Below, piece by piece: positions 38,601-47,030 of a stretch of 64,000 nt of DNA (position 1 is the stretch's first letter; each line of letters begins with the position of its first letter). The stretch comes from Lentibacillus sp. JNUCC-1 (GTDB lineage Bacteria > Bacillota > Bacilli > Bacillales > Amphibacillaceae): assembly GCF_009741735.1 (NCBI RefSeq), contig NZ_WHOH01000001.1:1240001-1304000 (forward strand), written 5' to 3'. The notes beneath the pieces were generated by a model that did no database searches, had not been told where the DNA came from, and was given only the letters and a program-made list of their open reading frames with translations. The translations under genes and the position numbers were made by a program.

Positions 38601-40040
38601 TTAAGGCTTCAAGTTAAATTGAACAACTTTTGGTTCAGTCATATCCTGAATGGCAAACTTCACGCCTTCTCGTCCGAGTCCTGACCCTTTTACACCGCCA
38701 AACGGCATGCTGTCAATGCGGTAATCACTGCTGTCGTTAATCATGACACCGCCTACATTCAAGCGTTGGGCCGCTGTCATGGCCGCATCAATCTGATTGG
38801 TGAAGATTCCTGCCTGCAAGCCGTAATCCACATGATTGGCCTTTTCAATGGCATCATCAAGATCTGCTGCCTCATATAGCAAAACGACGGGCCCAAAGAT
38901 TTCTTCATGGGCGATTCGGCAGCCTGCAGGAACGTTCTTCAAAACGGTTGGCATGTAAAAAGCCCCTTCACGTTTCCCCCCAATCAACACTTCAGCACCT
39001 TTGTCTACAGCCTCATTCACCCATGCCTCAACTCGGCGTGCTTCGTTTTCATTGATTAAAGGGCCCATATCCATTTCTTCTAAATACTTCAATCCGGTCT
39101 TGAGTGTTTGCACCTTTTTGATAAAGTTGTCCTCAAACGTTCGGCAGACAGAAGACTGAACATAAATGCGCTGTACACCGATGCAATTCTGACCGGCCGT
39201 AGAGAAGGCTCCCGAAACACAAGCATCAACCGCATGGGAAAGATCGGCGTCATCCAATACGATCGTAGGACAATTGGATCCAAGCTCCATACCTATCTTT
39301 TTCAAGCCCGCTTTCCGTGCAATCGCTTCTCCAGTTTCAAGTCCACCTGTAAATGACACCATACGAACGGCTGGATGACTGACAAGTGTGTCACCGACTT
39401 CCTGCCCGCTCCCTGTCAATACTGTAAGCACATTTTTTGGCAGACCTGCTGCTTCAAATGCTTCTGCCAGCATCAGGGCGCTGAGTGGCGTAAGAGAGGC
39501 CGGTTTAACAATAATCGCATTTCCTGCAGCGATAGCCGGCCCAATCTTATGGGCGACCAGATTCAGCGGATCATTAAAAGGCGTAATCGCTGCAATCACA
39601 CCGATTGGAAAGCGGTAATAATACCCGATCCGATTGTCATGCCCCGGCATCTGATCAAAGGGAATGGTCTCACCGGTAATGCGCCGTGCCTCTTCTTGAG
39701 ATAAACGCAAGGTTTGAATGCAGCGCTCCACTTCACCGCGCGCCTCGCGAATCGTCTTGCTGCTCTCTGCTACAATGGTCTGGATAAACGCGTCACGATG
39801 ATTCGCCACGTAGGCTGCTGTTTTCTCCAGCACTGCCATACGCTCATGCACAGGCATATTTGCTGCTGTATCTGCACCCCGTTTTGCCATTTCGACGGCA
39901 AAAACCGCATCTTCAGCCGAGGCTTTCGGGACGGTTGTGATCAGGCGCCCGTCCTCAGGGTTAAACACCTTAATAACCGTTCCACGATCCTCCCATTTTC
40001 CCGCCAAAAACATCTGCTTTCCTTTTACTGTCGTCTGCAT
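38601..40040 (-). CDS. doeC: Aldehyde dehydrogenase, probable aspartate-semialdehyde dehydrogenase (DoeC)
   Basis: NAD(P)-dependent aldehyde dehydrogenase, 479 aa. Motifs: ITPFNDPLNLVAHKIGPAIA, SFTGGLETG, catalytic Glu in GMELGSNCP, catalytic Cys in FSTAGQNCIGVQRIYV, and the C-terminal MPFGGVKGSGLGREG. Start ATG 40040 has GGGGGG upstream. In the ectoine route DoeC oxidises aspartate semialdehyde to aspartate. The activity class is clear; the substrate comes from context (37 bp downstream of doeA, 35 bp upstream of doeD). Confidence 0.75.
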   Translation of the reverse strand: MQTTVKGKQMFLAGKWEDRGTVIKVFNPEDGRLITTVPKASAEDAVFAVEMAKRGADTAANMPVHERMAVLEKTAAYVANHRDAFIQTIVAESSKTIREARGEVERCIQTLRLSQEEARRITGETIPFDQMPGHDNRIGYYYRFPIGVIAAITPFNDPLNLVAHKIGPAIAAGNAIIVKPASLTPLSALMLAEAFEAAGLPKNVLTVLTGSGQEVGDTLVSHPAVRMVSFTGGLETGEAIARKAGLKKIGMELGSNCPTIVLDDADLSHAVDACVSGAFSTAGQNCIGVQRIYVQSSVCRTFEDNFIKKVQTLKTGLKYLEEMDMGPLINENEARRVEAWVNEAVDKGAEVLIGGKREGAFYMPTVLKNVPAGCRIAHEEIFGPVVLLYEAADLDDAIEKANHVDYGLQAGIFTNQIDAAMTAAQRLNVGGVMINDSSDYRIDSMPFGGVKGSGLGREGVKFAIQDMTEPKVVQFNLKP

Positions 40041-40077
40041 GAACAACCCCCCAGTTCCAGTTGATTTTCTCAATCAT

Positions 40078-41283
40078 TCAGCTAATGACTGGTGTCACAT
40101 CCAAGTCGCCTTTTATAATTAAATCCCGGGTGTAGTTGGACAGAACCTCATGTCCTGTCTCGGTGACACGGAATGTTTCACTGATTTCGATCCCTTCATA
40201 ATCAAACCAAAGTGCCGGAATCATATGAAACGTCATATTCGGCTGCAGAACGGTTTGATCTCCCGGGCGCAAGCTTGCCGTATGCTCTCCCCAATCAGGC
40301 GGGTAGCTGAGACCTGTCGAATAGCCAAGACGCGATTCTTTTTCAATGCCATAGCGTGATGTTGCCTTTCGCCATGCTGCCTCTACTTCTGCACAAGTTA
40401 CGCCTGGCTTTACGGCATCCAGTGCTTCGTTCAAACCTTCCACAACAATTTTGGACAATTCAACCATCCGCTCATTCGGTTTTCCAAGAGAAAGGGTTCT
40501 CGCGAGCGGCGCATGATACCGCTTATAACAGCCGGCCATCTCCACAATTACAAGTTCTCCATCTTTGAATGGCTGGTCAGACCAAGTCAGGTGAGGCGCT
40601 GCAGTACGCTCGCCGGTCGGAAGCATTGGCACAATTGCCGGATAATCGCCTCCGTACTCCGGTGTACCGGAAATCAGTCCAGAATAAATTTGGGCCGCTG
40701 CATCACATTGGCGAGCGCCGGGGTAAATCGCCTGTTCAGCTTGATACATGGCGTTCTCTACAATACGGCCTGCTTTTTTCATATGCTCAATTTCATAATC
40801 TGATTTAATCATACGCAACTTATTGACAAGCAAACCTGCGTGTTTAAATTGCACATTTGGCAAGTGGGTTTTCAGTGTTTCATAGGCATAGGCACTAAAA
40901 AAATATGCGTCCATTTCCAATCCAACATGCGCTGTATCCAGTCCGTGCTCTGTTAGGTAGTCCGCAGCAAACATCATGGGATGCTTCGTTAATGACTGCA
41001 CATAATCGTCAGGATAACCAATAATATTTTCATGTGAAATCCAAGTCGTCATCCGCGCTCCGGCAGCATCCATCTGTCTGCCCAGCCAGACCGGCTGTTC
41101 CCACTTCAAGGCTACAATCACCATCTGCTCAACATAAAAAGACCAGGCATCATATCCTGTCAAATAATACATATTCGACGGATTATTAATAAGGAGGACT
41201 TCTATTCCTGCTTTTTCCATCTCACGCTTTGTCTTAAGCAACCGCTCCTGATACGCCTGATACTCATCTTGACTAAACAACAC
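40078..41283 (-). CDS. doeA: Ectoine hydrolase (DoeA/EutD), M24 fold
   Basis: Opens the ectoine ring to N-acetyl-2,4-diaminobutyrate. 401 aa, close to the 399 aa recalled for Halomonas DoeA. N-terminal creatinase domain and C-terminal pita-bread M24 domain. Segments recalled as typical of ectoine hydrolases rather than proline peptidases: MYYLTGYDAWSFYVEQ, IGYPDDYVQSLTKHPM. The metal site of true peptidases is replaced: VIVEMAGCYKRYHAPLART. Start ATG 41283. First structural gene of the cluster; a candidate promoter (TATACT at about 41327) lies upstream. Creatinase-like activity on another substrate is the main alternative. Confidence 0.8.
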   Translation of the reverse strand: MLFSQDEYQAYQERLLKTKREMEKAGIEVLLINNPSNMYYLTGYDAWSFYVEQMVIVALKWEQPVWLGRQMDAAGARMTTWISHENIIGYPDDYVQSLTKHPMMFAADYLTEHGLDTAHVGLEMDAYFFSAYAYETLKTHLPNVQFKHAGLLVNKLRMIKSDYEIEHMKKAGRIVENAMYQAEQAIYPGARQCDAAAQIYSGLISGTPEYGGDYPAIVPMLPTGERTAAPHLTWSDQPFKDGELVIVEMAGCYKRYHAPLARTLSLGKPNERMVELSKIVVEGLNEALDAVKPGVTCAEVEAAWRKATSRYGIEKESRLGYSTGLSYPPDWGEHTASLRPGDQTVLQPNMTFHMIPALWFDYEGIEISETFRVTETGHEVLSNYTRDLIIKGDLDVTPVIS

Positions 41284-41442
41284 ATCTCTTACCTCCCTTG
41301 CCTGTGGTTCAACAGGTTATATCCCCAGTATACGCATCGGCAAGGAAGGGCGTCATGACCATTATGTATGAACTTTCAGAATCCGTTTTAGACAATTTGT
41401 ATGAAAGCGCTGTCTTTGTTGCTGTGCGTTACTGAACGCACT

Positions 41443-43107
41443 TCATGAATCAGGCAGTTTATCGCTTAATACACCTGTCTGCCATACCTTCACACTAAAT
41501 TGCAATAGAAACACATCATCCGGATTAACGAGCGACAGTCCTGTGAGTGATTCAATTTTACGCAATCTGTACAACAAAGACTGCCTGTGTAAATTCAGAA
41601 TCCGTGCAGATCGGCTGACATTGCTGTTTTGGCTCATGTACACATTGAAGGTCTCAATCAAATCTGCACCTCGATCCCGATCATGCCTGATCAACGGGGC
41701 CACCGTTTTAAACATAATGTCCTGAATATCCTCATGGCCTGCGAGCGTCAGCATCAGCCTATTCAACTGCGTATCCTCATAGTGCACACGCTCGCCCTTA
41801 CCTTTTTGCCGTCGCCCCATATCTAGAGCGGCGCGGGCTTTTTGGTAGCTGTTGTGAAAGACCATAATGCCGTCTTCATGCTTGCCAATGCCCCAGGAAA
41901 ATACAACCCCTGGAATCAGCGCATTCATCCGCTTTTCAACAAGGTCCAAAAAGTAATGAACAGAGCCGTGTATGCCTTCGTCCTCTGCCTCAAAGAATAT
42001 AATCAGCACATCGTCATCAAATGTAAAAGTCGCCTGTTTGCTGACAATCCCGCATGCATAGCGGATCTCTTCTTCCATATAAAAAATGAGACTCTCAAGG
42101 CCATATTGCGGGTCATCATAACGCGCTTCTGATAGTTCATCGACATTTTCCAAAAAACCAACAATACACACGTAAGGTAAATAGAGGTTATAGCCAAGAA
42201 TTTTTGCCCGGGTGTGAATGTGGTCTGTTAAATAGCCAGGCGTTTTGGCAAGATTCCAGATAAAGTCATTCCGCAGCCGATTTTCCGTATGAACAATAGC
42301 ATCCTCACGAGACTTCCATAAGGCAGCAGCAGCTGATAAATATTCCAAGATGTGCAAAACATTCCCGGTGGCCCGCACCCCTTTCGGCAGCATTATAATG
42401 AAGCTGCCTTGATTAACGCCTCCTGCTGATATAGATTTTTTAAGCAAATGCTGTTCATCGTGATAAGTCTGTTCAATATGCTGGGACACAGGTTCAAGGA
42501 TAGCATCCTCATCCACAGATTGCCGTTCAGCCCATAAATCAGCCAACCTGTAGGCACGATCTATATCAGGTATGATTTTTTCATTTTTATCTACAAAAAC
42601 AATGCGCCAACCCAATGACCGTTCTGCATATTGGACAATATCGGATAAAGCTTTTCCTTGCACAACAAGGTCGATAAGTCTTTTTTGAATCCTGCGTGAT
42701 CGATTAGCGACATCTTCCTGCCAAGCATTCAATTCCGCCATCACAGCACGTTGTATGTCAGAAAAACGAATTTCCCAAGGGATCACCATAATGATAAACC
42801 GGTTATGCCTGGCAAAATCAATAACAGAGTCAGGTATGTCAAATATGTATCTTCCTACCGCAATTCCAAGCGCAGAAGCTCCTGATTCATAAACCTCTCT
42901 CACAAATGAAAACAATTTGTCAGGCTGGTTCTCACAATCCATTCCCATGGTAAGGATCAGTTCGTTATCTCGCACGAAATCCTCTACAGCTCCCTCAATC
43001 ACCGACACCCACTCAACCTGACGCGCTCCTAACACCTCTTGACCCGTCACGAGATCACTCGTTTGCAAAAGCGGCAGTTTCATCACATCTTCAACGGTTA
43101 GATGCAC
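41443..43107 (-). CDS. PucR-family transcriptional regulator of the doe cluster
   Basis: 554 aa. The N-terminal PucR domain (about 1-125; VHLTVEDVMKLPLLQTSDLV, RDNELILTMGM), a middle CdaR GGDEF-like region, and a C-terminal HTH_30 domain with YMSQNSNVSRSARILNLHRQ and SLLYRLRKIESLTGLSL. The start is GTG 43107 with AAAGGTGGTG upstream; an in-frame extension to 43458 runs across a promoter and a terminator and is rejected. PucR proteins usually activate the neighbouring purine or amino-acid catabolic genes, so this one probably responds to an ectoine-derived compound. A 7-bp hairpin (41424-41441) follows its stop. Confidence 0.87.
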   Translation of the reverse strand: MHLTVEDVMKLPLLQTSDLVTGQEVLGARQVEWVSVIEGAVEDFVRDNELILTMGMDCENQPDKLFSFVREVYESGASALGIAVGRYIFDIPDSVIDFARHNRFIIMVIPWEIRFSDIQRAVMAELNAWQEDVANRSRRIQKRLIDLVVQGKALSDIVQYAERSLGWRIVFVDKNEKIIPDIDRAYRLADLWAERQSVDEDAILEPVSQHIEQTYHDEQHLLKKSISAGGVNQGSFIIMLPKGVRATGNVLHILEYLSAAAALWKSREDAIVHTENRLRNDFIWNLAKTPGYLTDHIHTRAKILGYNLYLPYVCIVGFLENVDELSEARYDDPQYGLESLIFYMEEEIRYACGIVSKQATFTFDDDVLIIFFEAEDEGIHGSVHYFLDLVEKRMNALIPGVVFSWGIGKHEDGIMVFHNSYQKARAALDMGRRQKGKGERVHYEDTQLNRLMLTLAGHEDIQDIMFKTVAPLIRHDRDRGADLIETFNVYMSQNSNVSRSARILNLHRQSLLYRLRKIESLTGLSLVNPDDVFLLQFSVKVWQTGVLSDKLPDS

Positions 43108-43159
43108 GGGCTGACACCACCTTTCAAAACCTATTGGAATCAGATCACTTGTTAACTGA

Positions 43160-43188
43160 ATTATATATTTCTTCCTATTTATTATCAA
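43160..43188 (-). promoter_or_regulatory. Sigma-A promoter of the pucR-type gene
   Basis: Minus strand TTGATA, 17-nt spacer, TATAAT. The start of transcription would be about 45 nt before the GTG at 43107, and this position supports that start. Confidence 0.7.
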
Positions 43189-43223
43189 TAATTTTTTAAC
43201 AATTAAATCATAAGCAAAAATAA

Positions 43224-43250
43224 ACCATCCCTTAACGAAGGATGGTTTAA
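43224..43250 (-). terminator. Terminator after the epimerase gene
   Basis: AAACCATCC and GGATGGTTT with a 7-9 nt loop; the minus strand continues ATTTTTGC. Confidence 0.8.
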
Positions 43251-43255
43251 ATGCT

Positions 43256-44083
43256 TTAACGGTAGCCGACTTTGACTGCCTGGTTAATTTTTTGGGTATC
43301 CAAAGCTGTGTTTTTCGGGATTTCGTAATCCGGTTCTTCAGGTTTGGTGTCTTTTTTGATAAGGGACGGACTGAAACCATTCTCTTTAGCAACGGTTTGC
43401 ATAAATTCGTAATAGCTCTTATCTGTTTTAGGACCGACATGATAGATGCCCTTGTCATTATTCTGAACCATGTCTATGATTGTGTCGGCCAGATCCCGGA
43501 CATGGACAAATGTCCGCACAAGATCTTCGCGCTGTTCGATTTCACGTCCTGATCGCAGCTGATACAACAGTTCTTCTGTCCTGTCATCCCATTTCCCAAC
43601 GTCATTCTCACCATAAATTGGACCGGCACGAAGGATCACAAAGTTGTTCAATTCATTATTGATTAAGCGCTCTGCTTTAACTTTGGCATTGTTGTACGTG
43701 CTGAACAAGTGATCCTCCGGCAGTTTGGACAATGGCGCTTCTTCTGTATATGGTCCGTCTCCTTCTCCAAAAACAAAGTCGGTTGACATATAAACCAGCT
43801 TTGTTTCCGGCTTAAGATGATTAATCACATGTATGAGCCCTTGTTCAATCAGACGGTCTTCATCAAAACCGCTCATAACTGACCAGACCACAACATCGGG
43901 GTCCTCCTGTTTATAAAGCTCTGAGAAAGCTTCTGGATCGTTGACATCAAGCTGACTCACTTCTGAGAAGGGGCTTTGTCTAAGCAGGTCAACGCCGGTA
44001 ACTTCTGCCCCAGGAATATTTTTCGCGCGCTTATAAACGGATGCGCCTACATAACCATCTGCTCCAAATATACATATTTTCAT
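43256..44083 (-). CDS. NAD-dependent epimerase/dehydratase (RmlD-like SDR)
   Basis: 275 aa extended short-chain dehydrogenase. Rossmann motif ICIFGADGYVGASVY, the YMSTDFVFG segment, and the catalytic Tyr-X-X-X-Lys as YNNAKVKAE. Closest in type to dTDP-4-dehydrorhamnose reductase-like proteins, but no other rhamnose genes are present, so the substrate is unknown. Start ATG 44083 with GGAAGGTG upstream. It is 15 bp after the acyltransferase gene and co-transcribed. Confidence 0.8.
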   Translation of the reverse strand: MKICIFGADGYVGASVYKRAKNIPGAEVTGVDLLRQSPFSEVSQLDVNDPEAFSELYKQEDPDVVVWSVMSGFDEDRLIEQGLIHVINHLKPETKLVYMSTDFVFGEGDGPYTEEAPLSKLPEDHLFSTYNNAKVKAERLINNELNNFVILRAGPIYGENDVGKWDDRTEELLYQLRSGREIEQREDLVRTFVHVRDLADTIIDMVQNNDKGIYHVGPKTDKSYYEFMQTVAKENGFSPSLIKKDTKPEEPDYEIPKNTALDTQKINQAVKVGYR

Positions 44084-44098
44084 GGGTAACACCTTCCT

Positions 44099-45124
44099 TT
44101 AAGATGCTTTTTTAATGTTCGTTGTTTGAGCTGCTTTTAATTTTTTCCAGCCGGATACACGGCCTTCTATGAGTGGTTCTGTAATCAGGCGAATCGGTTT
44201 TGTCGACAATACATAAACGATCAGCGCTGCCACCCCGGTAAACACCAAGACATCGAGTGCACTGTCAAATATGCTGACTTCTATATCCTTTACCCGCAGG
44301 AACTGGATCAGAAAACCATGCAGCAGATAGACATATAATGTGTAAACCCCGACTTTGGTAAATGAGAACGATCTTCTTGGCACCCAAGCGAGCACACTAG
44401 CGGTCATCAAGGCACTTGTAATATAAATAAGCAAGCGACCCACACCGCCAAATGTCGGTTCTCCCAGAATGTCATAGGACTTGGAAGCCAGCAGCCATCC
44501 TGAATTAAAGTCCGGTGCCAACGCAATACCCACAGCGACTAAGACCATTATCACGATTGAAGCCACTTTCACTGGCGTCTGCTTGAGTTTCATCAGGTGT
44601 TCCTTTGTGACCCAGTAACCCATTAAGAAAAACGGGAAGAATACGAATGTCCGGGATAAGCTGAACGCCTGGCCGATATCTCCGAAGTAGCCGACAATCA
44701 ATCCAACCTGCACGGCGATCAGCATTCCGAGAATTGGCGGCCATTTTTTGAATAAAATCAGTAGGATGTGCCAGCTGAACAAGCTGAACAAAAACCACAA
44801 TGACCATTGAGGGTGAAAAAGCCCAGATTCCCAACCTGACTTACCGAGCAGGAAGTAGTAGCCGGTGTAAACGACCTGAAATATCACATACGGTACTAAT
44901 AGCTTTTTTATGAGATTCTTTATATAGGACATATTCCCTGAACCTTTTGCAAAAAAACCTGCGATCAGTATAAATGCTGGCATGTGGAACGTGTAAAGCC
45001 ACATATAGAGCGTGTTCAATGCTGCTGAATCACCTGTATACGGCTGCATCACATGTCCGAACACGACGAGAAATATGAGCAGCACCCTCGCGTTGTCAAA
45101 ATAAGCATCTCTCACGTCAATCAC
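44099..45124 (-). CDS. Acyltransferase family 3 membrane protein
   Basis: 341 aa with about ten membrane helices. The N-terminal signature RDAYFDNARVLLIFLVVFGHVMQPY has the conserved His of O-acetyl/acyl transferases of surface carbohydrates; LYTFHMPAFILIAGFFAKG follows. The start is GTG 45124 or GTG 45115 (second fits the ribosome site AAAGGTGAT less well spaced). With the epimerase it may modify a surface glycan; inference. Confidence 0.83.
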   Translation of the reverse strand: MIDVRDAYFDNARVLLIFLVVFGHVMQPYTGDSAALNTLYMWLYTFHMPAFILIAGFFAKGSGNMSYIKNLIKKLLVPYVIFQVVYTGYYFLLGKSGWESGLFHPQWSLWFLFSLFSWHILLILFKKWPPILGMLIAVQVGLIVGYFGDIGQAFSLSRTFVFFPFFLMGYWVTKEHLMKLKQTPVKVASIVIMVLVAVGIALAPDFNSGWLLASKSYDILGEPTFGGVGRLLIYITSALMTASVLAWVPRRSFSFTKVGVYTLYVYLLHGFLIQFLRVKDIEVSIFDSALDVLVFTGVAALIVYVLSTKPIRLITEPLIEGRVSGWKKLKAAQTTNIKKAS

Positions 45125-45233
45125 CTTTTCCTTAAGTTCAAATAGACCTGTTCCTATGCAGGATATACCCGAATGTCTATTTGCAACACGGGGTTTTCGA
45201 CGATTTAACGGTTTTGAGAATGAATTGTTGCCG

Positions 45234-45264
45234 AGATGACAATGACTGATATGTAATTGTCATC
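45234..45264. other. Orphan inverted repeat upstream of the acyltransferase gene
   Basis: AGATGACAAT and ATTGTCATCT, perfect 10-bp arms with an 11-nt centre. It lies 110 bp upstream of the acyltransferase start, in a gap (45125-45395) with nothing else recognisable. It may be an operator or the terminator of a short + strand RNA (TTTTAC follows). Confidence 0.5.
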
Positions 45265-45395
45265 TTTTACATTAATTTGCGATATGAAACAACGCGCAAC
45301 TCGGCTCGATACTGTTATTAAAACACAGCATCTTTAAACTGCGACGTACTATATTTCTAATGTCTGCGTTTACTCACGTATGTGTGTGTGATGCT

Positions 45396-45786
45396 CTCGT
45401 ATTGTCTGTGTATGCTCTCGTAAGAGCGGGTCTTGCGCTCGTATTGTCTACGCATGCTCTCGTAAGACCGGGTCTTGCGCTCGTATTGTCTACGCATGCT
45501 CTGTAAGACCGGGTCTTGCGCTCGTATTGTCTACGCATGCTCTCGTAAGACCGGGGCTTGCGCTCGTATTGTCTACACATGCTCTCGTAAGAGCGGGTCT
45601 TGCGCTCGTATTGTCTACGCATGCTCCCGTAAGAGCGGGTCTTGCGCTCGTATTGTCTACGCATGCTCCCGTAAGAGCGGGTCTTGCGCTCGTATTGTCT
45701 ACGCATGCTCTCGTAAGAGCAGGTCTTGCGCTCGTATTGTCTACGCATGCTCCCGTAAGAGCGGGTCTTGCGCTCGTATTGTCTGT
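45396..45786. repeat. Minisatellite 2: 42-bp unit, nine copies plus a part
   Basis: Units start at 45396, 45438, 45480, 45521, 45563, 45605, 45647, 45689 and 45731; the partial one is at 45773. Core: CTCGTATTGTCTACGCATGC, then CTCGTAAGAGCGGGTCTTGCG. The third unit lacks one C. Because 42 is divisible by three, both strands show open frames with 14-residue repeats; these lack ribosome sites and look accidental. Confidence 0.96.
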
Positions 45787-45845
45787 ATTTCAGTCAGTGG
45801 CCTTGGAAGCTTCTCACAAGTATTGGAATTTTACACTTCTCATAA

Positions 45846-46037
45846 AGCTCGGGAAAACACGGAGACTCCAGTAGGAGGATAAGCCTCGAAGAGGCCCCGC
45901 AAGCGCGCATTTAAGGAAGGAAGGCTAAATCGCGACGTCAATCGCCACTTCTTCATGACCCACGTCCTGTGGGCCGAGGCTTAGCAGCGCCCATGAGACG
46001 CGGAGTGTTTTCCCCGAGCGGTTGCCAGGAGCGGTCA
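45846..46037. repeat. Hairpin repeat, right module only (R6)
   Basis: From GCTCGGGAAAACACGGAGAC to GGAGTGTTTTCCCCGAGC and GGTTGCCAGGAGCGGTCAC. The loop holds the same insertion as R3, with CCCAC-GTCCT-GTGGG intact (45959-45973) and the first RUCCU hairpin decayed. The left module is missing; minisatellite 2 lies on that side. Confidence 0.88.
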
Positions 46038-46057
46038 CTTCAGTTTTAAGCAAGGTT

Positions 46058-46915
46058 TTAGGATTTTGATGCTGTTTTCTTTTTGGTGGTTGCTGTTGTT
46101 TTTTTGCGTTTTGGTTTTGCTGGTTTTGGTTTAGGTTTGTCTTGTTTGGCTTTATCGAGTGAAGCTTGGAGTGCATCCATTAGGTTACTCACTTGATCAT
46201 TCTGCGGTTTCGTTGGTGCAGTTGTGATGTCTTCGTTGTTTTTCTTCGCTTCGATGAGGTTGAGGACAGCCTCTCGATAGTCGTCCTGATAGTTCTCGGG
46301 TTTGAACTCGGTTGTCAGCTGTTCGATCAGCATTTTGGCTGTATCAAGTTCTTTCTTTCCCATGTCAACGTCATCCGGAACATTCGGGACGTCTTCTGCG
46401 CGTCGCACTTCATCTGGATAATGAATTGTTTCGACCACAAGGGCCTGCTTGTAGATACGGATGACGGCGAGCTGTTCTTTGGAACGTATCATCATCTTGG
46501 CCACACCGATTTTTCCAGTGTCAGCTAGAGCAGATCGCAGCAGTCCATATGCTTTCGAACCGCCTTCATTTGGTGATAAATAATAGCTTTTTTGAAAATA
46601 GATCGGGTCAATCTCATTAAGCTCCACAAAGTCCATAATTTCAACGGTCTGCTCACCTTTTTCGCCCTTAATGGATGCCAGGTCTTCTTCCTCAAGCAGA
46701 ACGAATTGATTCTTCGCGTATTCGTACCCCTTTACAATTTCGTCATTTGCCACGTCTCGTTCACAAGCCGGGCAGACCTTTTCATATTTAATTGGGGACT
46801 GACAGACAGTGTGCAACTGACGGAATCTAATGTCCTTGTCTTCTGTTGCGGCATGCATTTTGACAGGAATATTGACAAGGCCAAAACTGATCGTTCCTTT
46901 CCACATGGTGTGCAT
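46058..46915 (-). CDS. ku: Ku protein, non-homologous end joining
   Basis: Homodimeric ring that binds DNA ends and recruits LigD. 285 aa. Core Ku domain from MWKGTISFGLVNIPVKMHAA, with two CxxC-like cysteines (VCQSPIKYEKVCPACERD), EIDPIYFQKSYYLSP and QLAVIRIYKQALVVETIHYPDEVR. The C-terminal tail is basic and Lys/Pro/Thr-rich (KPKPKPAKPKRKKTTATT), typical of DNA-contact extensions in bacterial Ku. Start ATG 46915 with AAAGGAGG 6 nt upstream. Divergent from ligD across 115 bp. In B. subtilis the pair is expressed in the forespore. Confidence 0.95.
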   Translation of the reverse strand: MHTMWKGTISFGLVNIPVKMHAATEDKDIRFRQLHTVCQSPIKYEKVCPACERDVANDEIVKGYEYAKNQFVLLEEEDLASIKGEKGEQTVEIMDFVELNEIDPIYFQKSYYLSPNEGGSKAYGLLRSALADTGKIGVAKMMIRSKEQLAVIRIYKQALVVETIHYPDEVRRAEDVPNVPDDVDMGKKELDTAKMLIEQLTTEFKPENYQDDYREAVLNLIEAKKNNEDITTAPTKPQNDQVSNLMDALQASLDKAKQDKPKPKPAKPKRKKTTATTKKKTASKS

Positions 46916-47030
46916 GGTAGGCCTCCTTTTTAGAGTTCTTTTTAGTTAGTGTGGTTTATCGTAGGGTTACTATGCTTGTGAGTATTTGGCAGATGACGTG
47001 GGGATATTAAACCATTGGGAGGTGTTTGAC

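Noticed and set aside
43108..43458. Longer N-terminus of the PucR regulator
   Set aside because: The extension crosses a clear TTGATA-17-TATAAT promoter and the terminator of the neighbouring gene.
45374..45882. Long open frames on both strands over minisatellite 2
   Set aside because: They exist because the unit is 42 bp; no ribosome sites, no homology, and one unit breaks the frame.
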